From contig NZ_CP029064.1 of NCBI RefSeq assembly GCF_003076275.1, positions 372,001 to 436,000 on the forward strand: 64,000 bases of DNA, given 5' to 3'. Positions 36,339 to 44,258 of the stretch are shown here, piece by piece. The notes under the pieces were generated by a model. The model saw only the letters and a list, made by a program, of their open reading frames with translations, had not been told where the DNA came from and did not search any database. A program made the position numbers and the translations under genes. This DNA comes from Microbulbifer sp. A4B17. Lineage in GTDB: Bacteria; Pseudomonadota; Gammaproteobacteria; Pseudomonadales; Cellvibrionaceae. How positions within the stretch are numbered: position 1 is the first letter of the stretch; every line of letters starts with the position of its first letter.

Positions 36339-36949
36339 TGGCGGAACTCCTTTCTGCCATTGGCTATCGATTTCATTGTTTCTCTATCGTTAGCTTTAAA
36401 GTGTCTATCTACTATTTGGCTAAATTGAAAATCCGTACTGCCAATCATATCACTCCATTAGTTTTCATTGCAGATGGTTTTGAGGCTTGCCTGCAATCGA
36501 TCATGAATCTCTACCTTCAATTTTTGCGTGATATCCGATGTTTATTGTGACAGTTTCTATGTTTTATTTATTTTCATAAAAAAATTGCCTGAAATTGATA
36601 GATTTTTTGTGAAATGAACAGTTATGTTTTCTATTTACAGGTAGGCCAGTTCAGACTCCCGGTTTGTGTTTCTCGGAAACTAAGATTTCGGAGGATTGTT
36701 GTTAAGGTAAGTTAAATGATGTATTTGTAAAAGGAGTTTAATTTTTGGTTGCCTTATCCTTTTTTAATTAAGGGACTGTTATTTTTTGTTGTGCTTGATC
36801 AACCGGGTTGCATTTTAATGCACGAAGCGTTAATAAATTGACTCAAAGAGAAAAGGTATTCTCTTTTTGTCATATGCCAAAGTTATTATCCAGGGGTTTT
36901 TAGCGGATAAATGTGAAGATGTTTTTGTAATAAAGTTGGAGAAGGAATT
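36339..36949. other. AT-rich intergenic region upstream of luxR
   Basis: This stretch of 611 bp serves as upstream DNA for the divergent cytochrome-like and luxR genes. I found no lux-box-like palindrome, no RNA gene and no convincing small coding sequence in it. Confidence 0.5.
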
Positions 36950-37675
36950 TTGCGCCCGAAAAAGGAAGTTATTCAGGCCCTGCCAGAAATGTTGAATGCA
37001 CAGACGATCCAGCAGGTTAAGGAGCGCGTACAACGTTCCATTAGTGCAATAGGATTTGATTATTATCTTATTGGATTGGAAGATCCAGCCGGAGCGCTCG
37101 ATCAGTATTCGGTAGAAACCAATTACCCCAACGACTGTATCGAGAGCTATAGCCGGCAAAAATGGGTAACCCGCGATCCGGTCGTACGCCATTGCCGCCA
37201 GTCGCCAATCCCCATGATTTGGCACCGGGCACATTTTCCCGGTGAAGCTGGTCGAATATATGAGGAGTCCGAATCCCACGGTATTGCCTCCGGTGTTTCC
37301 ACGGCACTGCGCGGCGCCAGGCAGAGCCGGTTGATGATGATTTCTGTTGCCAATGGTGCCACTTACACTCCACAGCTCGGCGGTTGGTTACAGGAAACCA
37401 TGCCGATGATTCAACTGCTCGCTTCATACGCTTATGAGGCGATCAGCCGTATTGATCAGGGGGCCGCCGCAATTGAAATAGGGCTCACCCGCCGCGAAGG
37501 GGAGTGCCTGCATTGGGCGGCAGTGGGCAAGACATCCTGGGAGACTTCCAGGATTCTTGGCTGTTCCGAGGCCACTGTGAATTTCCATATTCGCAATGTG
37601 ATACAGAAACTCGGTGTTTCCAACCGACGCCAGGCTGTAGCCAGGGCACTCTCCATTGGTTTAATCAGACCTTAG
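36950..37675 (+). CDS. LuxR-family solo regulator with variant autoinducer pocket
   Basis: A 241-residue regulator. Residues ~15-165 form an autoinducer-binding domain and ~172-235 a LuxR-type HTH (LTRREGECLHWAAVGKTSWETSRILGCSEATVNFHIRNVIQKLGVSNRRQAVARAL). Aligned by eye with TraR/LuxR, five of the six signature residues are kept: Tyr61, Asp70, Pro71 (in RDPVV), Trp85 (PMIWHRA) and Gly113. Trp57, which holds the lactone carbonyl of acyl-homoserine lactones, is Cys (NYPNDCIESY). No luxI lies in the window. The start is a TTG with GGAGAAGG before it. It converges on the ligase gene with a 4-bp overlap and probably controls the operon through the box at 51336-51355. Confidence 0.88.
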   Translation: MRPKKEVIQALPEMLNAQTIQQVKERVQRSISAIGFDYYLIGLEDPAGALDQYSVETNYPNDCIESYSRQKWVTRDPVVRHCRQSPIPMIWHRAHFPGEAGRIYEESESHGIASGVSTALRGARQSRLMMISVANGATYTPQLGGWLQETMPMIQLLASYAYEAISRIDQGAAAIEIGLTRREGECLHWAAVGKTSWETSRILGCSEATVNFHIRNVIQKLGVSNRRQAVARALSIGLIRP

Positions 37676-39210
37676 GCTAACACTACGCCGGCGCGCGCTG
37701 TTTGCTGACCGATAAAGCTGCGAAGTTCCTGCCGCTTGAGTTTGCCACTGGGGGTACTGGCAATATCCTCTACGAGCTCAATGCGGTCGGGGCAAAGAGC
37801 GCGGGGATGCAGGTGCTCTCGAATTCTTTTCATCAGGTCGTTCACCAGTGCGGTTGCCGAGTAGCCGCTATTATTGGCTACCACATAAGCGCGCAATCGG
37901 GTCAGCCCTTCGTCCGTTTCGATAGGCAGGGCCGCCGCTTTGACTACCCGTTTATCGGTGAGTAAAAACTCCTCAAGTTCCTGAGGGCTTACCCAGTGTC
38001 CAGCCACTTTAATTCGCTCACTGTCGCGGGAAATAAAATGAAACCCGTCATTACCTCGCGTGAAAAGATCACTGGTTGCAAAGGGCTGCTTTGCAGTTTG
38101 TAGTTCGCCGGTAGCGGGTGCCAGGTAGCCGAGCATCAGGCAGCCCTGGGATAAAGACAGACTTATATCGCCACCGTCACCGTGAGGGGTTTCTGTGTAG
38201 CGAAATCCCTCCACTTTTTGCAAAGCCCCTTCAGCACCTGCCAATTCGGATAAATAGGGAGCGAAGGTTTCAGTCGTACCAATTGAGTCGAGAATTTGTG
38301 CGCCGCTCCAGGCCTGCCAGCGTCTGCGTACTACAGGAGGTAATCTCTCACCGGCAGAGAGTGACAGTCGTAAATGCTCTAGCTGATATTCGCGTTCCGC
38401 GCGGGACATTAATAAATGATAGAGGGTTGGTACGGCGAGAAATACACTGACTTTTTCCGCTTCGATAACCTCGAGAAAATCGGTGTGCTGTTTCCACTGG
38501 GGTAACATAATTGCAGTGCCACCCCGGCTCAGGGGAACGTGCAGCCCCTGCAAACCAAAGGAAAAGAAGGGGCCGGTACTGGCAAGTACCCGGTCCTCTG
38601 CACGGATATTCCACAGTGGGCGACTGACTGTGCGCTCGAACTCCCAAAAAGAGCGGTGGCTGTGCACACAGAGTTTCGGTTTCCCGGTGGAGCCTGAAGT
38701 GGCCAGCACCAGGGCGGGTCTCAGGTCCAGGTCTGCCGCTAGCCGACTGATTTCACTGGTCTCCACCGGCCCCACTTCCAGGTTGTCCAAGTCCTCTATT
38801 GATGACATAGGCTCGAAAGGTGCGCGCAGGTTTGAGCCATCCACAGTGGGATCTGCCAGGATCACTTTGGGGTCAAAATCCTCCCATAAATTGCGGTAGT
38901 GTCCCTGGGGCAGGGCCGGGTGAACCATAAATGGAAGGTGGCCGCTGCGCATGGCCGCCAGCCAGTAAACGGTATTTTCCAGTGTGGCCCCGCCCACCAG
39001 AGCGATGCGCTGCTGGGTGCGGCTACCGGCCAGATGTAAGTTCAGATCAATGGCTGCGGCAAAGGTCAGCTGTTGCAATTTTCGGTAACTGACACTGCGA
39101 CGACCGGAGGGTCCGATTTCAATCAGCGCAGGGTAGTCGCCCCGGCCATCGCGAACATGGCGGTCGACCAGCAGGTCGACACATCCTTGATTGGAATCTA
39201 GTGGGTTCAC
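37672..39210 (-). CDS. Adenylate-forming ligase (benzoate:CoA ligase-like)
   Basis: A 512-residue ANL-superfamily enzyme. [23 protein letters not shown] (~residue 165) is the P-loop-like motif, DSIGTTETFAPYLSE the A5 region, and the catalytic Lys is in TPSGKLKRQELR at the C-terminus. The overall plan (SYRKLQQL, LVGGATLENTVYWLAAMRSG) recalls aryl-CoA ligases. No carrier-protein domain is attached, so the product is an acyl-AMP or acyl-CoA. I infer that it activates the aminohydroxybenzoate made by the operon. The GTG start has AAGGAGGAG 7 nt upstream. It is the last gene of the operon, 94 bp after the aldolase gene; a small inverted repeat (39234-39247) lies in that gap. Confidence 0.85.
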   Translation of the reverse strand: MNPLDSNQGCVDLLVDRHVRDGRGDYPALIEIGPSGRRSVSYRKLQQLTFAAAIDLNLHLAGSRTQQRIALVGGATLENTVYWLAAMRSGHLPFMVHPALPQGHYRNLWEDFDPKVILADPTVDGSNLRAPFEPMSSIEDLDNLEVGPVETSEISRLAADLDLRPALVLATSGSTGKPKLCVHSHRSFWEFERTVSRPLWNIRAEDRVLASTGPFFSFGLQGLHVPLSRGGTAIMLPQWKQHTDFLEVIEAEKVSVFLAVPTLYHLLMSRAEREYQLEHLRLSLSAGERLPPVVRRRWQAWSGAQILDSIGTTETFAPYLSELAGAEGALQKVEGFRYTETPHGDGGDISLSLSQGCLMLGYLAPATGELQTAKQPFATSDLFTRGNDGFHFISRDSERIKVAGHWVSPQELEEFLLTDKRVVKAAALPIETDEGLTRLRAYVVANNSGYSATALVNDLMKRIREHLHPRALCPDRIELVEDIASTPSGKLKRQELRSFIGQQTARAGVVLA

Positions 39211-39304
39211 GGCAGGGCTCCTCCTTAATTGCCTGCTGGCACCAGCAATTGAGCTGGCGCACTATGTTTTTGGTGCAGCGCTGAGCTGCATTTCCAGCGA
39301 TTTT

Positions 39305-40123
39305 TTATAGGGCCAATTCCGGCTCTTGTTGGCTGAGAGTCAATGAGCGGGCGAAGCCGTTTTCCGATAGCACGTCATCGCGGAATACGCTTTGCAGTTG
39401 CATCAGGGTTATGGCGGGGTTGGAGCGCTGGAATACATTGCGCCCAACACAGATGCCTCCGGCCCCAAACTCGACTGTCGCCGCAGCCAGCTCGATTAAC
39501 GCGCGTTCACCTGCCAGGGCACCACCGGCAAATAACACGGGTGTGTGGTCCTGAATTCCGTCGATAAGCTCGGGGATGCGTTGCAGGTTTTGCGGTGCCG
39601 CCACTTTGAGTGCATCGACGCCCAGCTCTACAGCGGCGCGCATAAAGTGACGCAGGCGCTCAAGGCCCTGGGCATCGCTGCCCTTGTCATAAACCATATT
39701 CAGCACTGGCATTCCCCAGGCGTGGGCTTCATCCACAACGTGGCCGATCAAGCGCAAATTGTGGGATGCGGTTGCTGCGGAGAAATTGGTTTGGATCGAA
39801 ACGGCATCAGCCCCCAGGCGCACTGCAGCTTCCACGGTGGTGACCAGCTGTTTGAGGTCCGGCTGCTCATCGGTGCAGACCGAACCATTGAGGTGAATAA
39901 TCAGCCCACAGTTCAGCTTGCCGCCGAGACGCTCCGCCAGGCCCTTGTGCAGGACAATGCCAGTTACCGCGTCTGTGTCGAGCCAGCTGAGCATTTCATC
40001 CGGCCGATGGATACCGGCAATAGGGCCCATAGTCAGGCCGTGATCCAGGGGGACCACCAACGCTTTGCCGGATTGAGGGTCTACAAAGCGCTTCCAGCGC
40101 CTATTTCGTGCCATTTCAGTCAT
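39305..40123 (-). CDS. DhnA-type class I aldolase, GriI-like (3-amino-4-hydroxybenzoate pathway)
   Basis: A 272-residue DeoC/DhnA-type TIM-barrel aldolase. Key features are VVPLDHGLTMGP (active-site Asp, ~residue 27), MVYDKGSD (Tyr, ~143), LGVDALKVAAP (Schiff-base Lys, ~170), VLFAGG and GAGGICVGRNVFQ (phosphate-binding loops). Relatives include class I fructose-bisphosphate aldolases, archaeal ADH synthase (MJ0400) and GriI. GriI joins aspartate semialdehyde to DHAP in 3-amino-4-hydroxybenzoate synthesis. The DHQ-synthase-II gene in the same operon favours the GriI role. AAGGAG lies 8 nt before the ATG. Confidence 0.85.
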   Translation of the reverse strand: MTEMARNRRWKRFVDPQSGKALVVPLDHGLTMGPIAGIHRPDEMLSWLDTDAVTGIVLHKGLAERLGGKLNCGLIIHLNGSVCTDEQPDLKQLVTTVEAAVRLGADAVSIQTNFSAATASHNLRLIGHVVDEAHAWGMPVLNMVYDKGSDAQGLERLRHFMRAAVELGVDALKVAAPQNLQRIPELIDGIQDHTPVLFAGGALAGERALIELAAATVEFGAGGICVGRNVFQRSNPAITLMQLQSVFRDDVLSENGFARSLTLSQQEPELAL

Positions 40124-40154
40124 TGAAATTTCTCCTTAACTTTTGAGCTGGCGG

Positions 40155-41477
40155 TTAGGCGTCGGAGAGCACCGCGCGAATCGGCCTGCTCAGTATTTTG
40201 CGAGTGGGTATGGCGCTGGCGACAGCTGCAATCACTACCACGGCGCAAGCAGTTGCCAGGTAAATGGGAATGACCCAGGCGAGATCGACGGGAATAGCGT
40301 TAGTTGAGCCCGGCGGTGTCCACATAATTTGTGCAGCGCGCACTGCCCAAACAATCGCAGCGGTGATGGCGATACCCAGGGCCGTGGCGGCCAGGGCCAG
40401 CCAGCTGTTTTCCAGAGCCGTCAGTGTCAGCACAAATCGGCGGGTAAAACCCAGGCTGCGCAGGGTGGCGAACTCCCGTGAGCGTTGGGAAAAGTTCATA
40501 TAGCTGGCATTCAACAGGCTGGTAAAGCCAATGGCGCAGGCGATGATTGCAATAAAGTTGAGGAAGCCGCTTAGCACCGCTTTAAATTGGTGGTAAAAAG
40601 CGGCGCGATCGGACCACAGGAATACCTCGATATCGCTGAGTCCCGCCTGATGCAGCTGTTCCTTGATTCGGGCCTGTGCCCTGCTGACATCGGCTGTATC
40701 GCGGAGTAAAACGTGATACTCACTCACGTCGGAAGTGTTCAGCAGGGCCTGGGCATCGGCCATTGGCAGAACTACGAGTCGGTCATTTATCTCTTTAATA
40801 CCCCAGTCCATGATGCCGGTGGGTACCGCGCGTATTGCGTTGACCCTGGCGGTTCCACGGGTGGTGGCGGTCAGCTCCAACGGTCCGGGCGGGCAGTTGA
40901 TGGGGCGTGACTCAGGGGTGTCCCCAGGTTGCAGCGGCGCAAAGCCCACCGAGGGAATTTCGCAGCCGAGTATCGCTGCCAGCCCCTGGCCAAGTATCAG
41001 GGGTTCAGCGCGGGTTTCCATCCACAGTGGAGTGCCCGCTACCACATCGTACTCATAGGCAGGCCCCTTGATTGTGCGGATTTCCTGCACATCCTGGCCG
41101 ATACCGGCGAAGATACTGCTTACCTGGGCATTGGAGACCATGCCGGAAATACGCAGGATACGAGCGCTGGCGACAACGTCTGGATCAGATGCCAGCACTG
41201 AGCTGATATCCTCTTGCAGCTCGGAGGTAAGCGGCAACTGCCCAGCACCCTCGACCTGCCTAGCTAGGTCCGAACCGGGCCTTTCAATCACCAGGTGGCC
41301 TCGTGCACCCCAGTGCATAAAGGCATCGCGAATCAGCTCCACACTGGACTGGGTGTAGCCGGCCAGAAGGCACAGAGCGAGTACCGAGATACTCATTACC
41401 ACAAAAGTGCCCAGGGTTTTGCGTCCCTGGCGCCACAAATTGCGCAGGGACATTGTCAGCAATAATTTAGCGGTCAT
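40155..41477 (-). CDS. ABC transporter permease, FtsX/MacB-like
   Basis: A 440-residue permease with the MacB/LolCE plan. One N-terminal transmembrane helix (LGTFVVMSISVLALCLLAGYT) is followed by a ~240-residue periplasmic domain and three C-terminal helices (~residues 285-310, 335-360 and 392-420). The FtsX signature NFSQRSREFATLRSLGFTRRFVLTLTALEN is present. It partners the fused permease upstream and the ATPase. Such transporters pull substrates (lipoproteins, lipids, peptides) from the inner membrane or periplasm. It starts 8 nt after the previous gene. Confidence 0.9.
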   Translation of the reverse strand: MTAKLLLTMSLRNLWRQGRKTLGTFVVMSISVLALCLLAGYTQSSVELIRDAFMHWGARGHLVIERPGSDLARQVEGAGQLPLTSELQEDISSVLASDPDVVASARILRISGMVSNAQVSSIFAGIGQDVQEIRTIKGPAYEYDVVAGTPLWMETRAEPLILGQGLAAILGCEIPSVGFAPLQPGDTPESRPINCPPGPLELTATTRGTARVNAIRAVPTGIMDWGIKEINDRLVVLPMADAQALLNTSDVSEYHVLLRDTADVSRAQARIKEQLHQAGLSDIEVFLWSDRAAFYHQFKAVLSGFLNFIAIIACAIGFTSLLNASYMNFSQRSREFATLRSLGFTRRFVLTLTALENSWLALAATALGIAITAAIVWAVRAAQIMWTPPGSTNAIPVDLAWVIPIYLATACAVVVIAAVASAIPTRKILSRPIRAVLSDA

Positions 41478-41485
41478 GTCGGTTC

Positions 41486-43495
41486 CTAAAGAGTCATCAG
41501 TGTGTCGACGGTAAACAGGCTTTCCGGCGGGTTGGCCAGTGATACCTGGGCGTACTCAAGTACGCTGTAGCGGTCGGGAAAGTTCGCGTTGACGATCTTC
41601 ATCTGCGACACAAAAGGCTGTTTCCTATCTCCCACCTGCACTTGATTGCCGTACTCAAACAGGGCGATTTTGAGGGGCATACCGCTGGCGGTGAGGAATT
41701 CCGCTTTCACTCCCAGCAGAGTGTTTTTATCGAGGTAATAAACGATGGATTCATAGGTGGCGCTGTCAGTAGCAGCGGTGAGTTTCAGCTTGTGGCAGGG
41801 CGTCCCATTAATTTCAGCGCTACCCAGATATTCCGGCGTGTAGTCGCGGGCATACTGGGTGGAGGCGATATCGCCGTTGGCTGCCTCACCTACGAGTCGT
41901 TGTTGCGGGCTGATACTGATGGGTTTGCGCAGTCCCGGTTTGGCGTACCACATGGCGCGGGAGGCGATAAGTATTTTCTCACCCCGGTAACGTCTGGGCG
42001 CAGTTGTCATAGCCAGGGCCCGTCCATCCCGCACGGCGATATCGTAATCGGTCTCGGTGGCGCCGGCGGGGTCTTCAGTATGAATGCGCAACTTCCACTG
42101 GTAGCTGCCCCAGCCTCCACGCGCCAGGTCTGCCTCGCGCAGCCAGTGGCGCATGACTTCCTCATCTGGAGTGGCGGTAGCTGTCACTTCCACTGGCTCC
42201 ATTGCCTGGGGTTGCATGGGGAACAGGGTCAGGGCCAATACCACACTGGCTGTGGCAGAAAGTAATTGGGTGAGCGGCACACTGCGGCGCCCGGGGCGAA
42301 CTTCTCCGCCAACCTTTTTGCGCGCTGTAAGCAGGGCTCCGAGAGTGATACCGGCTCCGACACAGGCAATTGCGCCGAGGGCAGTAGACAGTGGAAGGTC
42401 TAGGTCCAGCCGGGCCGCTTCAGAGATACGCGGCAATTGAGTTTCAACACCGGCGGCGCCGAGGGCAAGCATCGCAATATAAGCCGAAATGGTGGCGACC
42501 ACTGCTGCAGCGATGGTGGTTAGAAGGCTCTCCCTGACAAACAGGCCGGCGATGCGTTTACGGCTAAAGCCGAGCGAGCGCAGCATACCGATTTCACGGG
42601 TGCGATCGGCGACATTCATCGCCAGGGTGTGCTGGATGGTGGTGAGGGCAATAGTGAACACCACCAGGCCGGTAAAGGCGAAGACCATGTTAAAGAAACC
42701 CATAAAACTGGTGTAGAGCTGGCCGATCTGGGGGTGATCCCATGTGGTCACTTCAAAGCGGCCCGGCGCCTTGTTCTCCAGGTCTGCCGCCAGTTGCTGG
42801 CGGAATGGGCCACTGTGCTGGCGATCGTCGAGTTGAATCACCACCCTGGAGACGGCATCGGTATCGTAGAGGGATTGTAGAAGCGCCAGCGGTGCCTTGA
42901 GCCCCTTGTCTTCGATAGCTTCAATACCGGTGGAGAAGTCACCGAGTAGGGGCGCCTCGATTGCATTGATCCGGTTGGCGTAGGAAGCACTGAACATCTG
43001 CAGCTCGGTGCCTTTGGGGGGATAGCCGAGCAGATCCTGCAGTTGGGTGGTAAGGAGCAGCCCATCCTCCGGCGGTGGAGTGGCGGCCAGGGGGCTGGCC
43101 TCTTGCAGCGCTCGTTCAAAAGCCGGGTCTATGCCCCGGGCCAGGAATACGGCATTTTCATTGCCTGCCTGCACTACTCCCACGCCGGCCAACTGGTTGG
43201 AGGCGCGCAGGAAGTGGGGCAGCTCGGCGCTCACCCTATGGATCAGGGCCTGCTCACTTTTATCCAGCGAATACTGGGCTGGGGAGGCGGCCAGCTGTTC
43301 AGGGCCATCGGTGCGATACACCTGCACATGGGCATTGGCGTCGCGATAGATTACGACCGAGGCCAGTGACCCTTCAACGAAGCGGATATAGCTGAGAAAC
43401 ATCAGCACCGCAAACAAACCTACGGCCACCGCTATCACAGTGGCGAAGGTGCGCCTGCGGTCGCGGTACAGGTTGCGAAAAGCCATTGACCACAT
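41486..43495 (-). CDS. FtsX-like permease fused to a C-terminal LolA-like domain
   Basis: A 669-residue fusion. Residues ~1-400 are an FtsX/LolC-type permease: N-terminal helix at ~15-35, periplasmic domain, VADRTREIGMLRSLGFSRKRIAGLFVRESLL, and helices near 262-285, 315-340 and 368-390. A further hydrophobic segment (LLSATASVVLALTLFPMQPQAM, ~409-430) acts as an anchor or internal signal. Residues ~440-669 resemble the outer-membrane lipoprotein-sorting (LolA_like) family: ALAMTTAPRRYRGEKILIASRAMWYAKPGLRKPISISPQQRLVG, then DYTPEYLGSAEINGTPCHKLKLTA. Normally these are separate proteins. The frame is continuous and TGATG-coupled to the ATPase gene; an adjacent GTG at 43498 is an alternative start. 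Confidence 0.85.
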   Translation of the reverse strand: MWSMAFRNLYRDRRRTFATVIAVAVGLFAVLMFLSYIRFVEGSLASVVIYRDANAHVQVYRTDGPEQLAASPAQYSLDKSEQALIHRVSAELPHFLRASNQLAGVGVVQAGNENAVFLARGIDPAFERALQEASPLAATPPPEDGLLLTTQLQDLLGYPPKGTELQMFSASYANRINAIEAPLLGDFSTGIEAIEDKGLKAPLALLQSLYDTDAVSRVVIQLDDRQHSGPFRQQLAADLENKAPGRFEVTTWDHPQIGQLYTSFMGFFNMVFAFTGLVVFTIALTTIQHTLAMNVADRTREIGMLRSLGFSRKRIAGLFVRESLLTTIAAAVVATISAYIAMLALGAAGVETQLPRISEAARLDLDLPLSTALGAIACVGAGITLGALLTARKKVGGEVRPGRRSVPLTQLLSATASVVLALTLFPMQPQAMEPVEVTATATPDEEVMRHWLREADLARGGWGSYQWKLRIHTEDPAGATETDYDIAVRDGRALAMTTAPRRYRGEKILIASRAMWYAKPGLRKPISISPQQRLVGEAANGDIASTQYARDYTPEYLGSAEINGTPCHKLKLTAATDSATYESIVYYLDKNTLLGVKAEFLTASGMPLKIALFEYGNQVQVGDRKQPFVSQMKIVNANFPDRYSVLEYAQVSLANPPESLFTVDTLMTL

Positions 43496-44220
43496 CACGC
43501 CACCTCGCTTTCGTCAGTTTTTAAGCTGGTCAGCGGAGCTTCAGCGGCACTGTCGGTCAGGCGGCCATCGCGAAGCTCCACTACACGTTTGACGTGTTGC
43601 AGCAGACGCTGGTCGTGAGTGGAAAAGACAAAGGTGACGCCCTGCTCCCGGTTCAGCTGTTTCATTAACTCCACTAGGGAGAGGGCGCTGGCGGTGTCCA
43701 GGCTGGCGGTGGGCTCATCTGCCAGTATCAATTTTGGTTCTGTCACCAGTGCCCTGGCCACTGCGACCCGCTGCCGCTGGCCGCCGGACAGCTGGTCCGG
43801 GCGGAAGCCGGCAAAGCGACTCAGGTTAACAGCGGCCAGGGATGCCTGGGCGCGCTGACGCATTTCCGTCTTACTCAGTCCGTGCAGGTAGAGGGGCAGC
43901 ATGACATTTTCCAATGCGCTCAATACCGGCACCAGGTTGAAGTTCTGGAAAATAATGCCGTAGGTGCGGGAGCGCAGGGTATCCAGGTCGCGATCGTTGA
44001 GTTTGCTGACCGGTTGACCGGCCACGCGGATCTCGCCAGAGGTAGCGCTGTCGAGGCAGCCGATCAGATTCAGCATGGTGGTTTTACCGCTACCGCTGGG
44101 TCCGGTTATCGCGACAAAGTCGCCTTTTTGCACGGTAAAGTTGACGTTGTTGAGGGCGGTTACTTCGACTTCGCCGAGCAGGTAGCGCTTGGTCACAGAT
44201 TCAAATTCGACCAGGTTCAT
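43495..44220 (-). CDS. ABC transporter ATP-binding protein (LolD/MacB-like)
   Basis: A 241-residue ATPase with Walker A GPSGSGKTTMLN, Q-loop IFQNFNLVPVLSALENVMLPL (the LolD/MacB type), signature LSGGQRQRVAVARAL, Walker B LILADEPTASLD and H-loop VFSTHDQRL. It energises the two FtsX-type permeases encoded immediately downstream. The ATG at 44220 has GGAG at 6 nt; an ATG at 44232 with a weaker site is the alternative. The stop overlaps the next start (TGATG). Confidence 0.93.
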   Translation of the reverse strand: MNLVEFESVTKRYLLGEVEVTALNNVNFTVQKGDFVAITGPSGSGKTTMLNLIGCLDSATSGEIRVAGQPVSKLNDRDLDTLRSRTYGIIFQNFNLVPVLSALENVMLPLYLHGLSKTEMRQRAQASLAAVNLSRFAGFRPDQLSGGQRQRVAVARALVTEPKLILADEPTASLDTASALSLVELMKQLNREQGVTFVFSTHDQRLLQHVKRVVELRDGRLTDSAAEAPLTSLKTDESEVA

Positions 44221-44258
44221 CTTGTTCTCCATTTTTTCGCTCTATTCGTGTGTTCCGT

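Noticed and set aside
39305-40123. Calling the DhnA-type protein a glycolytic fructose-bisphosphate aldolase
   Set aside because: The fold allows it, but its operon with a DHQ-synthase-II homologue and aryl ligases makes a GriI-like role more likely.
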